From positions 1,054,001-1,118,000 of the forward strand of contig JANHCV010000013.1 of assembly GCA_025594325.1 (NCBI GenBank): DNA of 64,000 bases, written 5' to 3'. Shown here one piece after another: positions 9,980-19,983 of the stretch (the stretch's first letter is position 1; every line of letters begins with the position of its first letter). The notes under the pieces were generated by a model. The model saw nothing but the letters and a program-made list of their open reading frames with translations. It did no database searches and had not been told where the DNA came from. Source of the stretch: Blastocladiella emersonii ATCC 22665. Taxonomy: Eukaryota; Blastocladiomycota; Blastocladiomycetes; Blastocladiales; Blastocladiaceae. Position numbers and translations under genes: made by a program.

Positions 9980-10312
9980 TTGACCTCGCGATCACGCGCA
10001 ACCTGCAAAGCATCGTGCTTGTGTCTGCGGGTGAGGTCAAGGTCGGCAAGCGCTCGCTAATGTGCCAAGAGGTGCACGCGCTGCGCAACACGGTCAACTT
10101 GGACGCGGGTAACGCGTCCATCACGCAAGTATTTTTCCCAAAGATGCGCGCCGGAATCGAAGAAGCGTGCGCAACTGAAAATGTGCTCATTGCCGACTTA
10201 CGCTCATGAACGCTGAGGAGGGGAAGCGAGCGCGAGGCGAGGATGGCCATGGGCAAGGGCAAAAGGGCAAAGCCCTGCGCCGGTGCCAGCCGAAGGCTGT
10301 GTGACGGCAAAT
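9980..10312 (+). pseudogene. Cassette coding remnant, copy 2 (LAITRNL family)
   Basis: This is the longer copy of the remnant at 8405-8640. The frame FIDLAITRNLQSIVLVSAGE continues through NTVNLDAGNASITQVFFPKM to ENVLIADLRS and a TGA. It is followed by GGGCAAAGCCCTGCGCCGGT, also present at 8580-8640. No ATG is evident at its left end, where it emerges from the minisatellite. Function unknown. Confidence 0.4.
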
Positions 10313-10490
10313 TTTACATTTGTGTTCGCCGATCAGGCGAAGGAGCTGTCGTTTCTGTGGTGTGGCGCAACACGTCAGCACGTCTGCGGCACAGCTGCAA
10401 CCCGTGGTTTGCTGTGATGCTGCCAGTGACGGGGGATCTCAGCCACATCGAAACCAATGTATTACTACCTCCTTGTGCGCTTCAACATTT

Positions 10491-11704
10491 TCAACGCCGC
10501 TCTCCCTGGCGAAGCTGAGAGACGCGACTTGTCCTCAACCCTCGCTTCGCCGGGTCACTCAAGCGTGTAAGAATGCCATCCGAAGACGGCGGTAGTACAT
10601 AGATGCGTCGAAACGAGGGCGAGAAGTCAAAGGGAGCGGGAACAGTCCAGGTCGTCAAACCCAACCTGGTCCACGAGATGTTGCATACTCGAGGCTTCAA
10701 AATCAAACACGAGCTTTTCAAGCGAACGAGGGAGTCGCAAGAGCATCGGGTACATTTCATCGTCAAGCAAATTGTTGCCAGCCCAAAATTTGTTCCGAGT
10801 CCCACTGCTCGAACTCAACGTTTAGCGTTTTCAGCGAAGTGGGTAAGTAGCGGAGAAACGGTGAGCCGTCTGGCGAGTGGAGAAGACTATTGGTGAGAGT
10901 GAGAACTTCGATAGAGTCAGGAAGCCACTTGCCGACCACGCCAGAGCTGCGATACGCAAGGATGTTCTCGGCGACATTGAGCTCGCGGAGTGTATCGGGC
11001 AGGCCCATACGGACAAGCGTTTCGAGGGTAAGCGCCGTGTTGTAGAACGAGGCTTTGGTCACGGCCTGATGCGGGCTCGCAAAGGCTTCATGAAGGATAG
11101 CGGCGCCAGCCTCGGAAAGCCGCGCGCCGTTGATATTGACCTCCGTTACGCGCCCTGACGCAATCTGCGGGCTGAGCTGTTTGGCCTGCTCGTTGCCTGC
11201 TGCGACACGCGCTCCGGAAACCGGATCCTACCCATCAATCATTGAGTATAAGGGCCATCTGGTATTTGAACAGGTCTGGGCTCGCCAGCAGCGTGCCGCA
11301 AGAGGAGGCGCGAGCAAGGCACCACACAAGCTGGGAAAATGTCCGTCGTGGTAAAATAGCCCGCTCTCGTCACGAAACCACTCGAGCACATGGAATTGGC
11401 GGTGGTGCCGCGCTCTGTGAAAAAGAGAACGCAAGTCGCATCCGCGCAGCCCGTCGGTCAACTTGGCAAGACGCAGCAGATAGATGGCACCATGCTCGCA
11501 GGCACGGAAGACGTTTAGAGTGGTTACTGCACGTTCCTTGACGGCACGAAATACTTTTGGCGCAACTGCACGCGGCAAGCATCGCGCGAGGTGGACGAGG
11601 GCAGCGTCGGACGGGTCGGTCGCATGAACAGCGTAGACAAGAATGCGCTTAGCAACCTCGACGGGCAGCGGGCGCGTTGCATTAAGTTGCATTGTGTATT
11701 TCAT
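10491..11704 (-). pseudogene. F-box-like / leucine-rich-repeat gene, decayed
   Basis: The start at 11704 gives MKYTMQLNATRPLPVEVAKR, an F-box-like opening, then an HVLEWFRDESGL helix. The frame meets TAG at 11228-11230 and continues in the same frame with LRR-like units (LPDTLRELNVAENILAY, LPDSIEVLTLTNSLL, LPTSLKTLNVEFE). A frameshift near 10770 moves the repeats to another frame (LLRLPRSLEKLVFDFE). Comparison with the intact paralogue at 23712-25546 shows that the TAG lies where that gene has a 3' splice site, so an intron is expected there; no good GT donor is visible 55-65 bp upstream. With the frameshift and lost C-terminus, this is best read as a pseudogene. Confidence 0.7.
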
Positions 11705-12078
11705 CGTGTCTGGTAGGTGTGGGCGGACGGAACGCGGTCAGATCGCGCCGAACGGGCCGATGATCGGGTTGACGGTTTGCGTTCGACGTTCACGCGGTGC
11801 GGCTGCCACTTCGCGAATGTGGCGCAGCGCGTCGGTGACGCGAGGGATTTCTCGAGTGCCGCATCTAACTCTCTAGGCCCGCGAAAATTTCGGGATCCGG
11901 TTTTCGATAAATGAAGCGCAAATTTAAGGGCGGGACGGCGCCCGACTCCCACGCGTGTAGCGGAGGAATCCCACGCGTCGCTCGCAGCCAATATTAAGCG
12001 AAAAATAGCGCTCTAATTTTCGTTAAAAACGCATATATAAATATTGACACGGACAAATCCCAAGCAGGATCTGAGCAA
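11705..12078. other. Intergenic
   Basis: AT-rich patches (for example ATATATAAATATTGAC near 12035) lie between two reverse-strand genes. It may hold the promoter of the gene on the left, which starts at 11704. Nothing else is recognised. Confidence 0.4.
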
Positions 12079-13420
12079 CTATCGCGGGACTTGAGGCTGG
12101 CGCGTTTCGAGGCCCGCGTCACGCCGCCACTGAGCGATCTGTTCAAAACCGAGCTTTTGAGCATATTGCTGGGCACAATGGAAGTGGTTTCTGCCAAGCG
12201 CGAGAGGCACGCCCGAGTCGAGCCACCACCAGAGTCGCGTAAGCACTGCCTCTTCGTCGTCCCCTTGCTCCACAGTCGACCAGCCGAGCGGGCACGCGAG
12301 CTCGTCGCGTGGGATGTTGGCCAGGAACCAATCAAGCACCGCGATTCGGTTCCGCTTGCTCGCGTAGCCGACCATGTAGTGCCAGAAATACTCGTAGGTA
12401 GAAATAGTTTCGTTGTTGGTGAACACGATGGAGATAAGTGGTTGAACTTCGTTTTGCCCAAGTACGCTGCTGCGATCGGTCGAGTTGTACTCGTACCCGT
12501 AGTCGCCGTCGTCGCCGGCAGATTGAATAGCGTCGACGCCGTACTGCTTGATCCCGTACGTCCTCCCGTCGCCTCCACGCGGACCGAGACACACGAGTCC
12601 GAAATCGGGCGCGTTACGATAGATCCAAGCAAGAAAGTCCACGTCCATCGCGTCGATTGCGTCGCAAGCGCGCTGGGCCCAGCCAGCTCCCTCAATGGTG
12701 CTGGCGAAGCAGGGAAACACATCGCAGCACTCGTCAAGAACCTTGATGCTCCTGCGATCCAGCGCACGTTGCGTCAATTCGTAGCGATAACCGTCCTCGG
12801 TCCACTCTTCAATGTCCAGCTTGAAGAGGCTCTTGAGTACTGCCACGTCTTCGCGGTTAAGTGCGTCGTAAACGGTGGATGCGTCGACCTCGATTTCGAG
12901 CTTGGACCCTGCCTGCCAATCAATGACTCTTGTGAGTCCCGCGTCCGCGGCTGCATCAATCATCCAAGTCGTGTAGAAGTCAGCGAGGTTATCAGGAATG
13001 AGCCAGTCAAACAAACCGGGCTCGGGGTGGTTTGAGTCCAGGGGCATATGATAGTGGACGTGTCGAAAGAGGTCCATCCGACTGGATCCACTGGTCGAGG
13101 AGATCCGCGCGGCTGCTGGCACATAGGAGCGCAAGGTACAGCGCGGCCTCATCATCCTCCGCTTTGTATAAATTTTGGCGATACTCGACAGCAGCGTCCG
13201 AAAGCTTTTCGTTTGGTCGTTTAAGCAGGTTCCACATGCGCCGATGCAGAGAGAATTTCAAGACGACGCGGCGCAGTCGCGACAGACTGGGGGCGACGTG
13301 AAGCAGCGGGAGCGGGTCCGCGTCCCGGCGGTCGTTCAGGACGACGCGAACTAGAATTTCCTCGATAATCTCTAGAGGTAGGCGTTGCATGATGTTTGAT
13401 CCGACTGCATCGTGTTCCAT
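12079..13420 (-). pseudogene. F-box-like / ankyrin-like family, copy 1 (frameshifted)
   Basis: The start at 13420 (MEHDAVGSNIMQRLPLEIIE) matches the paralogues at 44535 and 46228. The N-terminus is F-box-like (LPLEIIEEILVRVVL, then ADPLPLLHVAPSLSRLRRVV). The body has ankyrin-like helices (VIDWQAGSKLEIEV, FLAWIYRNAP) and the family signature YMVGYASKRNRIAVLDWFLA. The C-terminus is CPLGWSTVEQGDDEEAVLTR, then GRNHFHCAQQYA. The N-terminal frame must shift by one base between about 13090 and 13030, near a CCACCCC run, to reach the body. That makes it a pseudogene unless the shift is a sequencing error. TAG stop at 12079-12081. Confidence 0.75.
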
Positions 13421-13515
13421 GGTTGCTAGAGTGCGGTCCGTGGGAGCCCAAGCGCGATCGGCTCGAACCGGCTTGTGAAGCGCGGAAGACGGTGTGGCGC
13501 CACGATGCGTGTCTC

Positions 13516-13538
13516 TCACACGTTTTCCCGACGCGTCT
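13516..13538 (-). promoter_or_regulatory. Shared upstream motif of F-box/ankyrin family, copy 1
   Basis: On the plus strand it reads TCACACGTTTTCCCG then ACGCGTCTC. It lies 96 bp upstream of the predicted ATG. The paralogues have related sequence at 44625 and 46311. The ACGCGT core equals the fungal MCB element; whether it is functional is unknown. Confidence 0.45.
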
Positions 13539-13682
13539 CTCGCGTAGCTCGGGAACGTTCGCCCACCATGCCTCGCTCTTGGCCGAACGCAGTTGAAGCT
13601 TCCCTCTGGCGCCCATCCCACGTCCATTATTCGGTTTCATCGCACCAAGGGCCGCGGGTCTAGGCGGTCCGTGCGACCAGCC

Positions 13683-14110
13683 TGATCCTGTCGCAGGGCA
13701 AAAACTCCCTCGGGCGCAAGATGTTGGTCAAGATGCTGTTCGATTTCGCAGACAAAAGGCTGGCGCGTGCATCAGCAAGGTCGCCGCCGGCTTGGGTAAT
13801 CGCGGCGGCGTCGTCATTAGTTTCGTGCGCCGGCCGGTCGTGATCAAGGCGCTCGGCATCACGTCCGCGTTCAACGTCGCGTATGTGTGCGTGTCGCCGT
13901 TCCCGCTCAAATTAGCGCCGGCCGCGCAGCACGACGCCGTAATCAAGCTACGCAACGCGTTCGGGAAGCATGACAGCTGGTGCGACCGGTACGTTGGGTA
14001 CAGCTTCTCCATGATGAAGCGGGTCAGCGCACACAGCGAGACGATCACCGAGTACCTCGAGTTCTGCCACGCGGCCACGGCCGACCGAGCCGCGGGACGG
14101 CGGTCAGCAC
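13683..14110 (+). pseudogene. Unrecognised protein-coding fragment
   Basis: One frame reads LSQGKNSLGRKMLVKMLFDF. After a shift or short intron near 13760-13790 a second frame reads GGVVISFVRRPVVIKALGIT, VSPFPLKLAPAAQHDAVIKL and YVGYSFSMMKRVSAHSETIT. Composition is typical of folded protein. No ATG, stop or family could be fixed, so it could be an exon cluster or a remnant. Confidence 0.35.
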
Positions 14111-15092
14111 CACGCCGTCCGCGGGCGGCTCTCTACGCAACCCATCATCGGCCGGAGCAACGGGAGGTCAAGCGGGGCATTACTCGACCTGATGCGCGCA
14201 AGCAGGTCAACGGATTGTCCCGCCGTGGAGTTGGGCGAGCGCGTGCTGGGCTCCTTCGCCAAATGGGTCGCAACGCGGTCCGTAAAGGGCATGAGCGCGC
14301 TTGCGCGCGCCGCGTTACAGCTCAGAATCGTGGGTTTGCACGACTGAGCGAAAGAAGGTGGCGCTGCCGGGTCGGCGCATCGCCCACGTCGCCCGCGTCG
14401 CTGTGGAGACCGTTCCCGTCGGCGGCGGCGGTGGGGGATCCGCGTACCCGTGCTCCCGCTGCACGACCCGCAGCACGACCCGCCGTCGCTCGTGAGCGAG
14501 TCCGCGGACTCACCGACGAGCTCGACGAAGGCGGCGAGGCGCAAGGAGTCGCGCGGGCCCGGCGGTCGAGTCGGCCCTCGACGTCAACGACCCGTTCCCG
14601 CTGCCAACACAGCTACCGGTTCCCGTACACCTCCACGGGAACCAGCGTGAGTGGGCGGGAGTACCTGTGAAGCGCGCACGATGCGACACTCGGCTTCAGA
14701 ACCAATCTGTTGATCAGATCAGGCAGAGGCGGCGGCCGATTGATCTCGGCGGCCCGCTCCAACACAGCCAGCCGCCGCCGATGCCACCCGTGCCGTCGAT
14801 CGACTCAGCCTGGCTCAAGTCATCGTCCAATGCGTTCGGCCCACCTCGCGGCGGATCAGCCGGTGAGCACTCCGCGGGGGCACGAGAGCACCGGTCGATG
14901 ACCGTCGACCACGCGTCGCTCGCCAAGGCGCGGACGCCGCACCGAATCCTGGCTGCTCGCAGCGACCGGAGCGAAAAGAACACTCGAGGAGCATGTTGCA
15001 GCAAGTCGCAGTCAATCTTCATTCGTTTCGTTGACGGCGAAGCGGCCGGACGGGAGAGCGACGATCACCGGCCCGACACGAAGTTGATGAAC
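14111..15092. other. Intergenic, no supported gene
   Basis: GC-rich DNA with overlapping Arg/Ala-rich open frames on both strands, none with protein-like composition. Nothing supportable was found before the left end of the element at 15093. Confidence 0.4.
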
Positions 15093-15127
15093 ATCGGGAA
15101 ATGGGGGGTCACTCCGCTGCGGTGGAT

Positions 15128-15290
15128 CACGAAAATCTTCCTAGATCACTGTGATCTACGAAGATTTTAGCCCTGCGGAAATCTAGCCCCGCTCAACCAG
15201 TCCGGAGTGGTTCCGCTCGCGAAGATCTTGGCACCCGACATAGATCTACGAGTAATCTATGGCGCTCGACCACAAATCTAGGAAGTAGTC
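15128..15290. repeat. Left subterminal AGATCT-rich zone
   Basis: It contains the 17-bp perfect palindrome TAGATCACTGTGATCTA at about 15140, then GAAGATTTTAG, GAAATCTAG, GAAGATCTTGG, ATAGATCTACGAG and AAATCTAGG. Such clustered short words just inside transposon ends are often transposase-binding sites. Confidence 0.55.
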
Positions 15291-16329
15291 GAGCGCTTGC
15301 ACTCGCGCAGCGAACGACTTTGAGACAAAACTCGCGCGGCGCGTCCTTGACTCTCAAATCACAACATCGATCATCGCTGCCTTTGTCCTCCATGGTCGCG
15401 TTTGGAATAAATCAAGCAGTTCACTGGACTATCTCTCAGTCGTACATCAGCGCGTCGCACAGGCGGGTCGGGAGAACCGTGGTTCAAGTGAGCAAACAGG
15501 GAGCACCACACATGCAGCGTGACCAACGAAGTGGGAAGGGGAGAGGGCCAGGGGCATCGATTCACTCGAGGCGGTGTGCAGGATCGGCGTCAAGGAACGT
15601 GAAAATGGAGCTGTTGAAGAGCTGTACGGGCACGACAGGGATCAAGGTTGCGGGTGCCCGCCAGTGTGCCCTCAAGCGGGAGCGAGGTCGTAAGCGGGCG
15701 GGATCACGACGTTGTGGAGCCGCCAACAATCCTGCAGGACGGATCAGCGAGTTCCGGCTCGCGCATCTCACCACGTAGCAGGTCGGGCAGAGCAGCGACG
15801 GCCAGTATCCGCAGCTGTTTCGAGTTCGTTCGACCACGGAACCACGCGGCGAGGGAGTTGCAGCGTGTCAGTAATGAGATCTTCAGACCTGCGTTGTGTA
15901 TGCTTGACAAGAGGGGAGGAGGCATGGTCCGACGCGACGCGGCGAAGCTGTCAAGGGAGGCGGCGGTCAAGCGCACGTGAGGATCGGCGGCGTTTGTTTT
16001 GGGCGAAGTCCTTCGCTCGGTCGCCACCGCCCACCGCCCACCCTTGCCGCTGCCGACTTCCTCTCTCCTCCCCCGCCCCTCGTCCTTCCCCCCAACTCCC
16101 CTACGACGCATCCAACTCCATGCACTTGCTCCAGGACTGCATCGGGCACATCGCCATGGCCTGCGCCGGGTACGAGCCAGACCCTCCCTGCGCCGTCGTG
16201 TGCACGCCACCTCGCCACCTCGCACGGCCGCCACCAACTGCTGCCTCACGCCGCGCCGCTGACCGTCGCACCGGTTTGCCCTCACTGACGCCTCTCTCGT
16301 GCTCCCGCTGTCCAGGTCCCGCCGCGGCT

Positions 16330-17248
16330 GATACTGCCCGCCCAAGCCGGCCGACGCCACCCTTCGCCCCCCGGACGCTCTGAACCTCGCTGGCGTCGGC
16401 GACGTGAACGCTCTCGTCGAACCTGCCGTCCTATCCTTCCTGGGGCTCGAGACGGCCTGCGGTCGCATGCTCATGGCGCCGCGTATCGTCGCCGCCATCG
16501 AGATCCCGCACAACGTGGCGCGCGCGCGGCGACGGCGCCCAGCAACCGCAAGTCCGAGGTGCTGCTCAACCTCACGTTCGACTGGAACCGCAGGGCAACG
16601 ACGTATGTTTGCGATCGTCCGCTTCGGGCTGCTTCCCAACCAGCGATCTGACCCGGACCGCCCCGCCTATAGAACCTACGCCCGCGGCATCGTCAAGCTG
16701 ATTGCCCATGGCACCCGCTCGCGCACCCTAGGCGACCTGTCCCCCTCCGAGTCGTGCGTGTGTTTTCGCGTGTCTGGTCGCCCACGCTAACGCCACCGCT
16801 GGCCGACGTAGCAAAGCTGCCCGGGCCGCACCTGTTCGCCATCGTGGATCGACTCGCACCTGATCGCACGCTCGTCGACATGGTGTACTTCATCGAGCTG
16901 GTACGCGTCGCGCACGATCCTGACTCGCTTCGTAGCTCACGCCCCGACGTGTCTGTGTAGTTTGCTCCCGTGGTCCAGTCGTACGTGCAGGGGTCGGCGG
17001 CGCCCATCGTGGATGTCGACATGTTCCGCCGCAGCTACTTCCACTAGCTGGTCGCGAGCATCGAGCGTCGCCGGGCCGCTCACCCGTTTGTCCGAATGAT
17101 CACGGAGGAGGTCGTGCGCCGGTCGTTCACCAAGTCCACCCACGCTGCCGCTGCCGCTGCCGCTGCGAACGCAGCCTCGGCGGCGGGTGCCCGAGGCGCG
17201 AGTCCGGACGGAGTCGCGCTGGATAGCGACGACGACGACGACGCGTAG
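16330..17248 (+). CDS. Multi-exon gene inside the AGATCT element (possible transposase)
   Basis: Four protein-like segments join by phase-compatible introns: 16603-16672 (GTATGT to CTATAG, with CTGAC), 16758-16816 (GTGTGT to AAAG) and 16901-16960 (GTACGC to TGTAG). Translated strings include LAGVGDVNALVEPAVLSFLG, RKSEVLLNLTFDWN, ARGIVKLIAHGTRSRTLGDL, PHLFAIVDRLAPDRTLVDMV and MITEEVVRRSFTK. The product ends in an alanine run and the acidic tail DSDDDDDA, stop at 17246-17248. Two lesions remain: a one-base shift inside a GCGCGCG run near 16520 and an in-frame TAG at 17045-17047. The start is not determined. I do not recognise the fold; the transposase role is inferred only from position. Confidence 0.45.
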
Positions 17249-17560
17249 ATTTGATGCACAATACAGATCTGTTTCTCACTCATCGAACTCTCCCGTTGTG
17301 TGCTGAGACCTCTCGCTTGGCGAAGATCGCTTGAAAATCTCACAGATCTCCTCAGCGGCGGGGAATCTACGTTCGCTGCGAAGATCTATCGGTCTGAACG
17401 GAGTCAAGCTCGGCTGGACGGGAGGGATAGATCTATGGTGAGATCTATAGAAAACATAGGTTTGCAGTGGATTTCTACCTAGATCTTCCCCAGCTATTAT
17501 GGCCCCCGAAACCCTAAGATCTATGAGAGATCTAGCTAGATCTCTTTGAAATCTTAACCC
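17245..17560. repeat. Right subterminal AGATCT-rich zone
   Basis: At least eight AGATCT or near-AGATCT words occur in about 300 bp (ACAGATCTG, GAAGATCTATCGG, ATAGATCTATGG, GAGATCTATAG, CCTAGATCTTCC, TAAGATCTATGAG, GAGATCTAGCTAGATCTC). It mirrors the left zone and starts right after the stop codon of the internal gene. Confidence 0.6.
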
Positions 17561-17577
17561 CCAATTTCCCGATGAAC

Positions 17578-18521
17578 AGCGCAGGACCTCAACGGCGCCC
17601 AAGAACGCGAGCGCTGTCCGTGGTGCTTCGGCCGCAAGCGAAGCGGCTTCGAAGCCGGTCAGGAAGGCGACATGAGAGCGACTCGCCCGGTGCCCGCGAG
17701 CGGGGCCCCGGGTTCCCACGCGACGCGACGCGCCACGCACAAGGGAGAGGAACAACGTGCGCGTTGCGTCCTCGGGCATCGAGCAGCAGTTGCGGAGCTC
17801 GTCGGTCCAAGGTCTCTAGCTTGAACTCATGCAGCAAAATGAATCGCGACCCACTGATGACGCGGTGGAGTGCGGGGGCAAGTGGCCCGCGGGAGGCCGA
17901 GGGCGACGGATCTCAGCGAGGATCCGGTCGTCAGGCTCGGTCGGCCGTGAGCGCCACGACGATGCAGGGTTGTGGATGCGAGTGGATCTGCGATGCGAGC
18001 GCGAGAGCAGCGGCGATCGGGCGCGTTGGCGAGGCGAATGAAGGCCCGCGGCGACCTGTCGGGGCCGGGCTTCCTCGCGTGGCTGCGTCATCGTCTCGGA
18101 GACGGCGCCTCTCAGGCTCGCGAGAGCAGATGAAGTACGCCGTAAGCCGGCGAGGAGCGCCCCGAGCGCCCCGAGGCCGGCAGACCGTCGGTGCGGCCAT
18201 GGGAGCACCGTTGCGGGAAGTCGCGCATGCGTATGCGGTCCATGATACCTCAAGGCGCCTGAGAACGCGCCGGCGGGGTGAGAGCTCGAGGAGAGGTGGC
18301 CGCCATCAGAAGGAGGCGTGGGAGTTCGCTCCTCCGCGACGAGCGTGGTGATGCAGTGTGGCGCAACGCGTCAACCGCGCGCTCTTCCGGTCCGCGGCGA
18401 CGCAGTGTGCGCAACCAGCTGAAGTGTCGACGTATGCGAGTTGGTGAAAGCTCTTGCACTACTTCTTCGGCCAACGCGAGGCGAAAAGTCGTCACGTCGG
18501 CGCGTCATATGAAAGTCACGC
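17578..18521. other. Intergenic, Arg/Ser-rich open frames only
   Basis: A 259-codon plus-strand frame (17572-18351) and reverse-strand frames of similar length are Arg/Ala/Ser-rich and lack domain features. I regard them as products of GC-rich DNA. The promoter or first exons of the gene model starting near 18.5 kb may lie here. Confidence 0.4.
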
Positions 18522-19983
18522 TTGTCTCGCGGCCGCGGGAGACGCGACGTTTTCACGCGCGCGCTTCCAGAAACGCGTCGCTGCGACGCGTTGAGCAACG
18601 CTGTCGTGATACAACTATCGACTCCTTGCGATGCCATCGACTTCCTCTTCTACCAAGGACCTCAACGACAGCACCTGCAACTACTCGACGCGCTCGCGGC
18701 TCTCATCCACGTACGCGCACGTCGATGGGTGCGGGCGGACCGCTGGTTCATCGCGCGACTGGGCGCGGCCTCGGGCTCCGTGTAGCGCGACTGCTCGTCG
18801 CACGACGAGCTGCGCGGGAAGGCATCATTGCCGTCGCGACACCGCGCACTTCATGGAATTGTATCTCCGGCGGTCGAGTTCATGCTGGTGCGCGTACCGC
18901 CGAACGCGCCGCTCGTCGTCAACGCTAACGTGCGCGTCCGCTCGTGTATGTCGGCCGTGCGGCAACGCTCGGCCTAACCGTCTCGCACGTCACGTTCTCG
19001 GCTATGCTCGGCATATCTGCTCCGGTACGACAAGAACACGCCGCGAGACAACTACTGACGCGACGCACGTCTGTCCAGGCAGCGGCGACGACGTCAAGGA
19101 GATTCTCGACTGCACTGGCCGAGCCCGCTACATGCAACTGAGCCCGCCAGCCTCGTGTCCGGTTCCTCATGAACCACCCAGCTCAAGAACGGTACGTGTC
19201 TTCGACCGCTTCGCTCGCACCCTATACCCGCCGTATCGCGTCGTGCTCGCCGTCCAGATCGCCTCGCGCGAGCAAGTACTCGAGCGCAGGCTCGCACGAA
19301 TCGGGCTCGACGCGTCCTTTGACAACCTCATCACGCTTTACGGGTACCCTGCGAGACGAGATGCAGGTCAAGCTCGATGTGGATCGCGCACCAGCGGCTG
19401 CTCAGCTTTGGTACGCGTGTATTCGAGGCCAGACACTTCACTCGCACTGACCTGGCTCGGCTTTCGTGTGGGAGCCGCTTCATTCTCCTTTCCTCCCGGC
19501 CGCACTGGCGGCGACCGTTCCGCGACCATGCACCGCGCTACGCCGTCTTGGCGAGTTCCCGCAGCGACCTCGCTTCTTCCCGGTACGTGTCCATGACCCC
19601 GTGGCGGTCGGCATGTCTTTCTTGCTTACTCGCGACCGATCGTGTAGTCGACGCTGTGCAGCTCTGCTCGCGCGTGTGCGAGTCCACCAACCTGGCCCGA
19701 GCTGCCCAACTACTGCTACACGCCGCTTTGGCACGTCGTGTCGACCACGCTCACGACCACGACCAGCAGACGGCATGGCGAACCGTGCGGGGCGAGACCA
19801 AGACGACGGCGTATATCGACTGGCATGGTACGTGTCTTTTTGTGTCTGTGGCCATGGGAGTGCCGTCAATGCTCACTCACGTCTTGCTGCTGGCACACTT
19901 TCCCAGATCCTCTCCATGTCTTTCGGTTGAGCGAAGCGGTGGCTCCACAACAACACACAACGACCGAGAACCAGTACACGTGA
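18522..19983 (+). CDS. Intron-dense candidate gene, function unknown
   Basis: Six exons can be threaded with consistent phase: up to 18710, 18786-18945, 19079-19191, 19258-19582, 19648-19827 and 19907-19983 (TGA). Introns are GTACGC..TGTAG (75 bp), GTATGT..TCCAG (133 bp), GTACGT..TCCAG (66 bp), GTACGT..TGTAG (65 bp) and GTACGT..CCCAG (79 bp). Three share the donor GTACGTGTC. Translated text includes DAIDFLFYQGPQRQHLQLLD, PAVEFMLVRVPPNAPLVVN, REQVLERRLARIGLDASFDN and NLARAAQLLLHAALARRV. The first exon has no in-frame ATG, so the N-terminus is missing or further upstream. A 321-codon frame reads through part of the region unspliced but is less protein-like. No family recognised. Confidence 0.35.

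Larger units (their letters stand above)
15093..17573. mobile_element. Unclassified DNA transposon-like element with AGATCT-rich ends
   Basis: The ends are inverted repeats: ATCGGGAAATGGGGGGT at 15093-15109 and, reverse-complemented from 17573, ATCGGGAAATTGGGGGT (16 of 17 match). Both ends abut GAAC (15089-15092 and 17574-17577), a likely 4-bp target duplication. Inside each end is a zone dense in AGATCT/TAGATC words (about 15128-15290 and 17245-17560). Between them is a multi-exon gene. I cannot match this to a known superfamily; 4-bp duplications occur in several (for example Ginger, Sola, Academ). A single copy is present, so the ends need confirmation. Confidence 0.55.

Noticed and set aside
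17572-18351. 259-codon Arg/Ser-rich frame beginning at the right end of the AGATCT element
   Set aside because: Its ATG overlaps the terminal repeat and target duplication, and composition is not protein-like.
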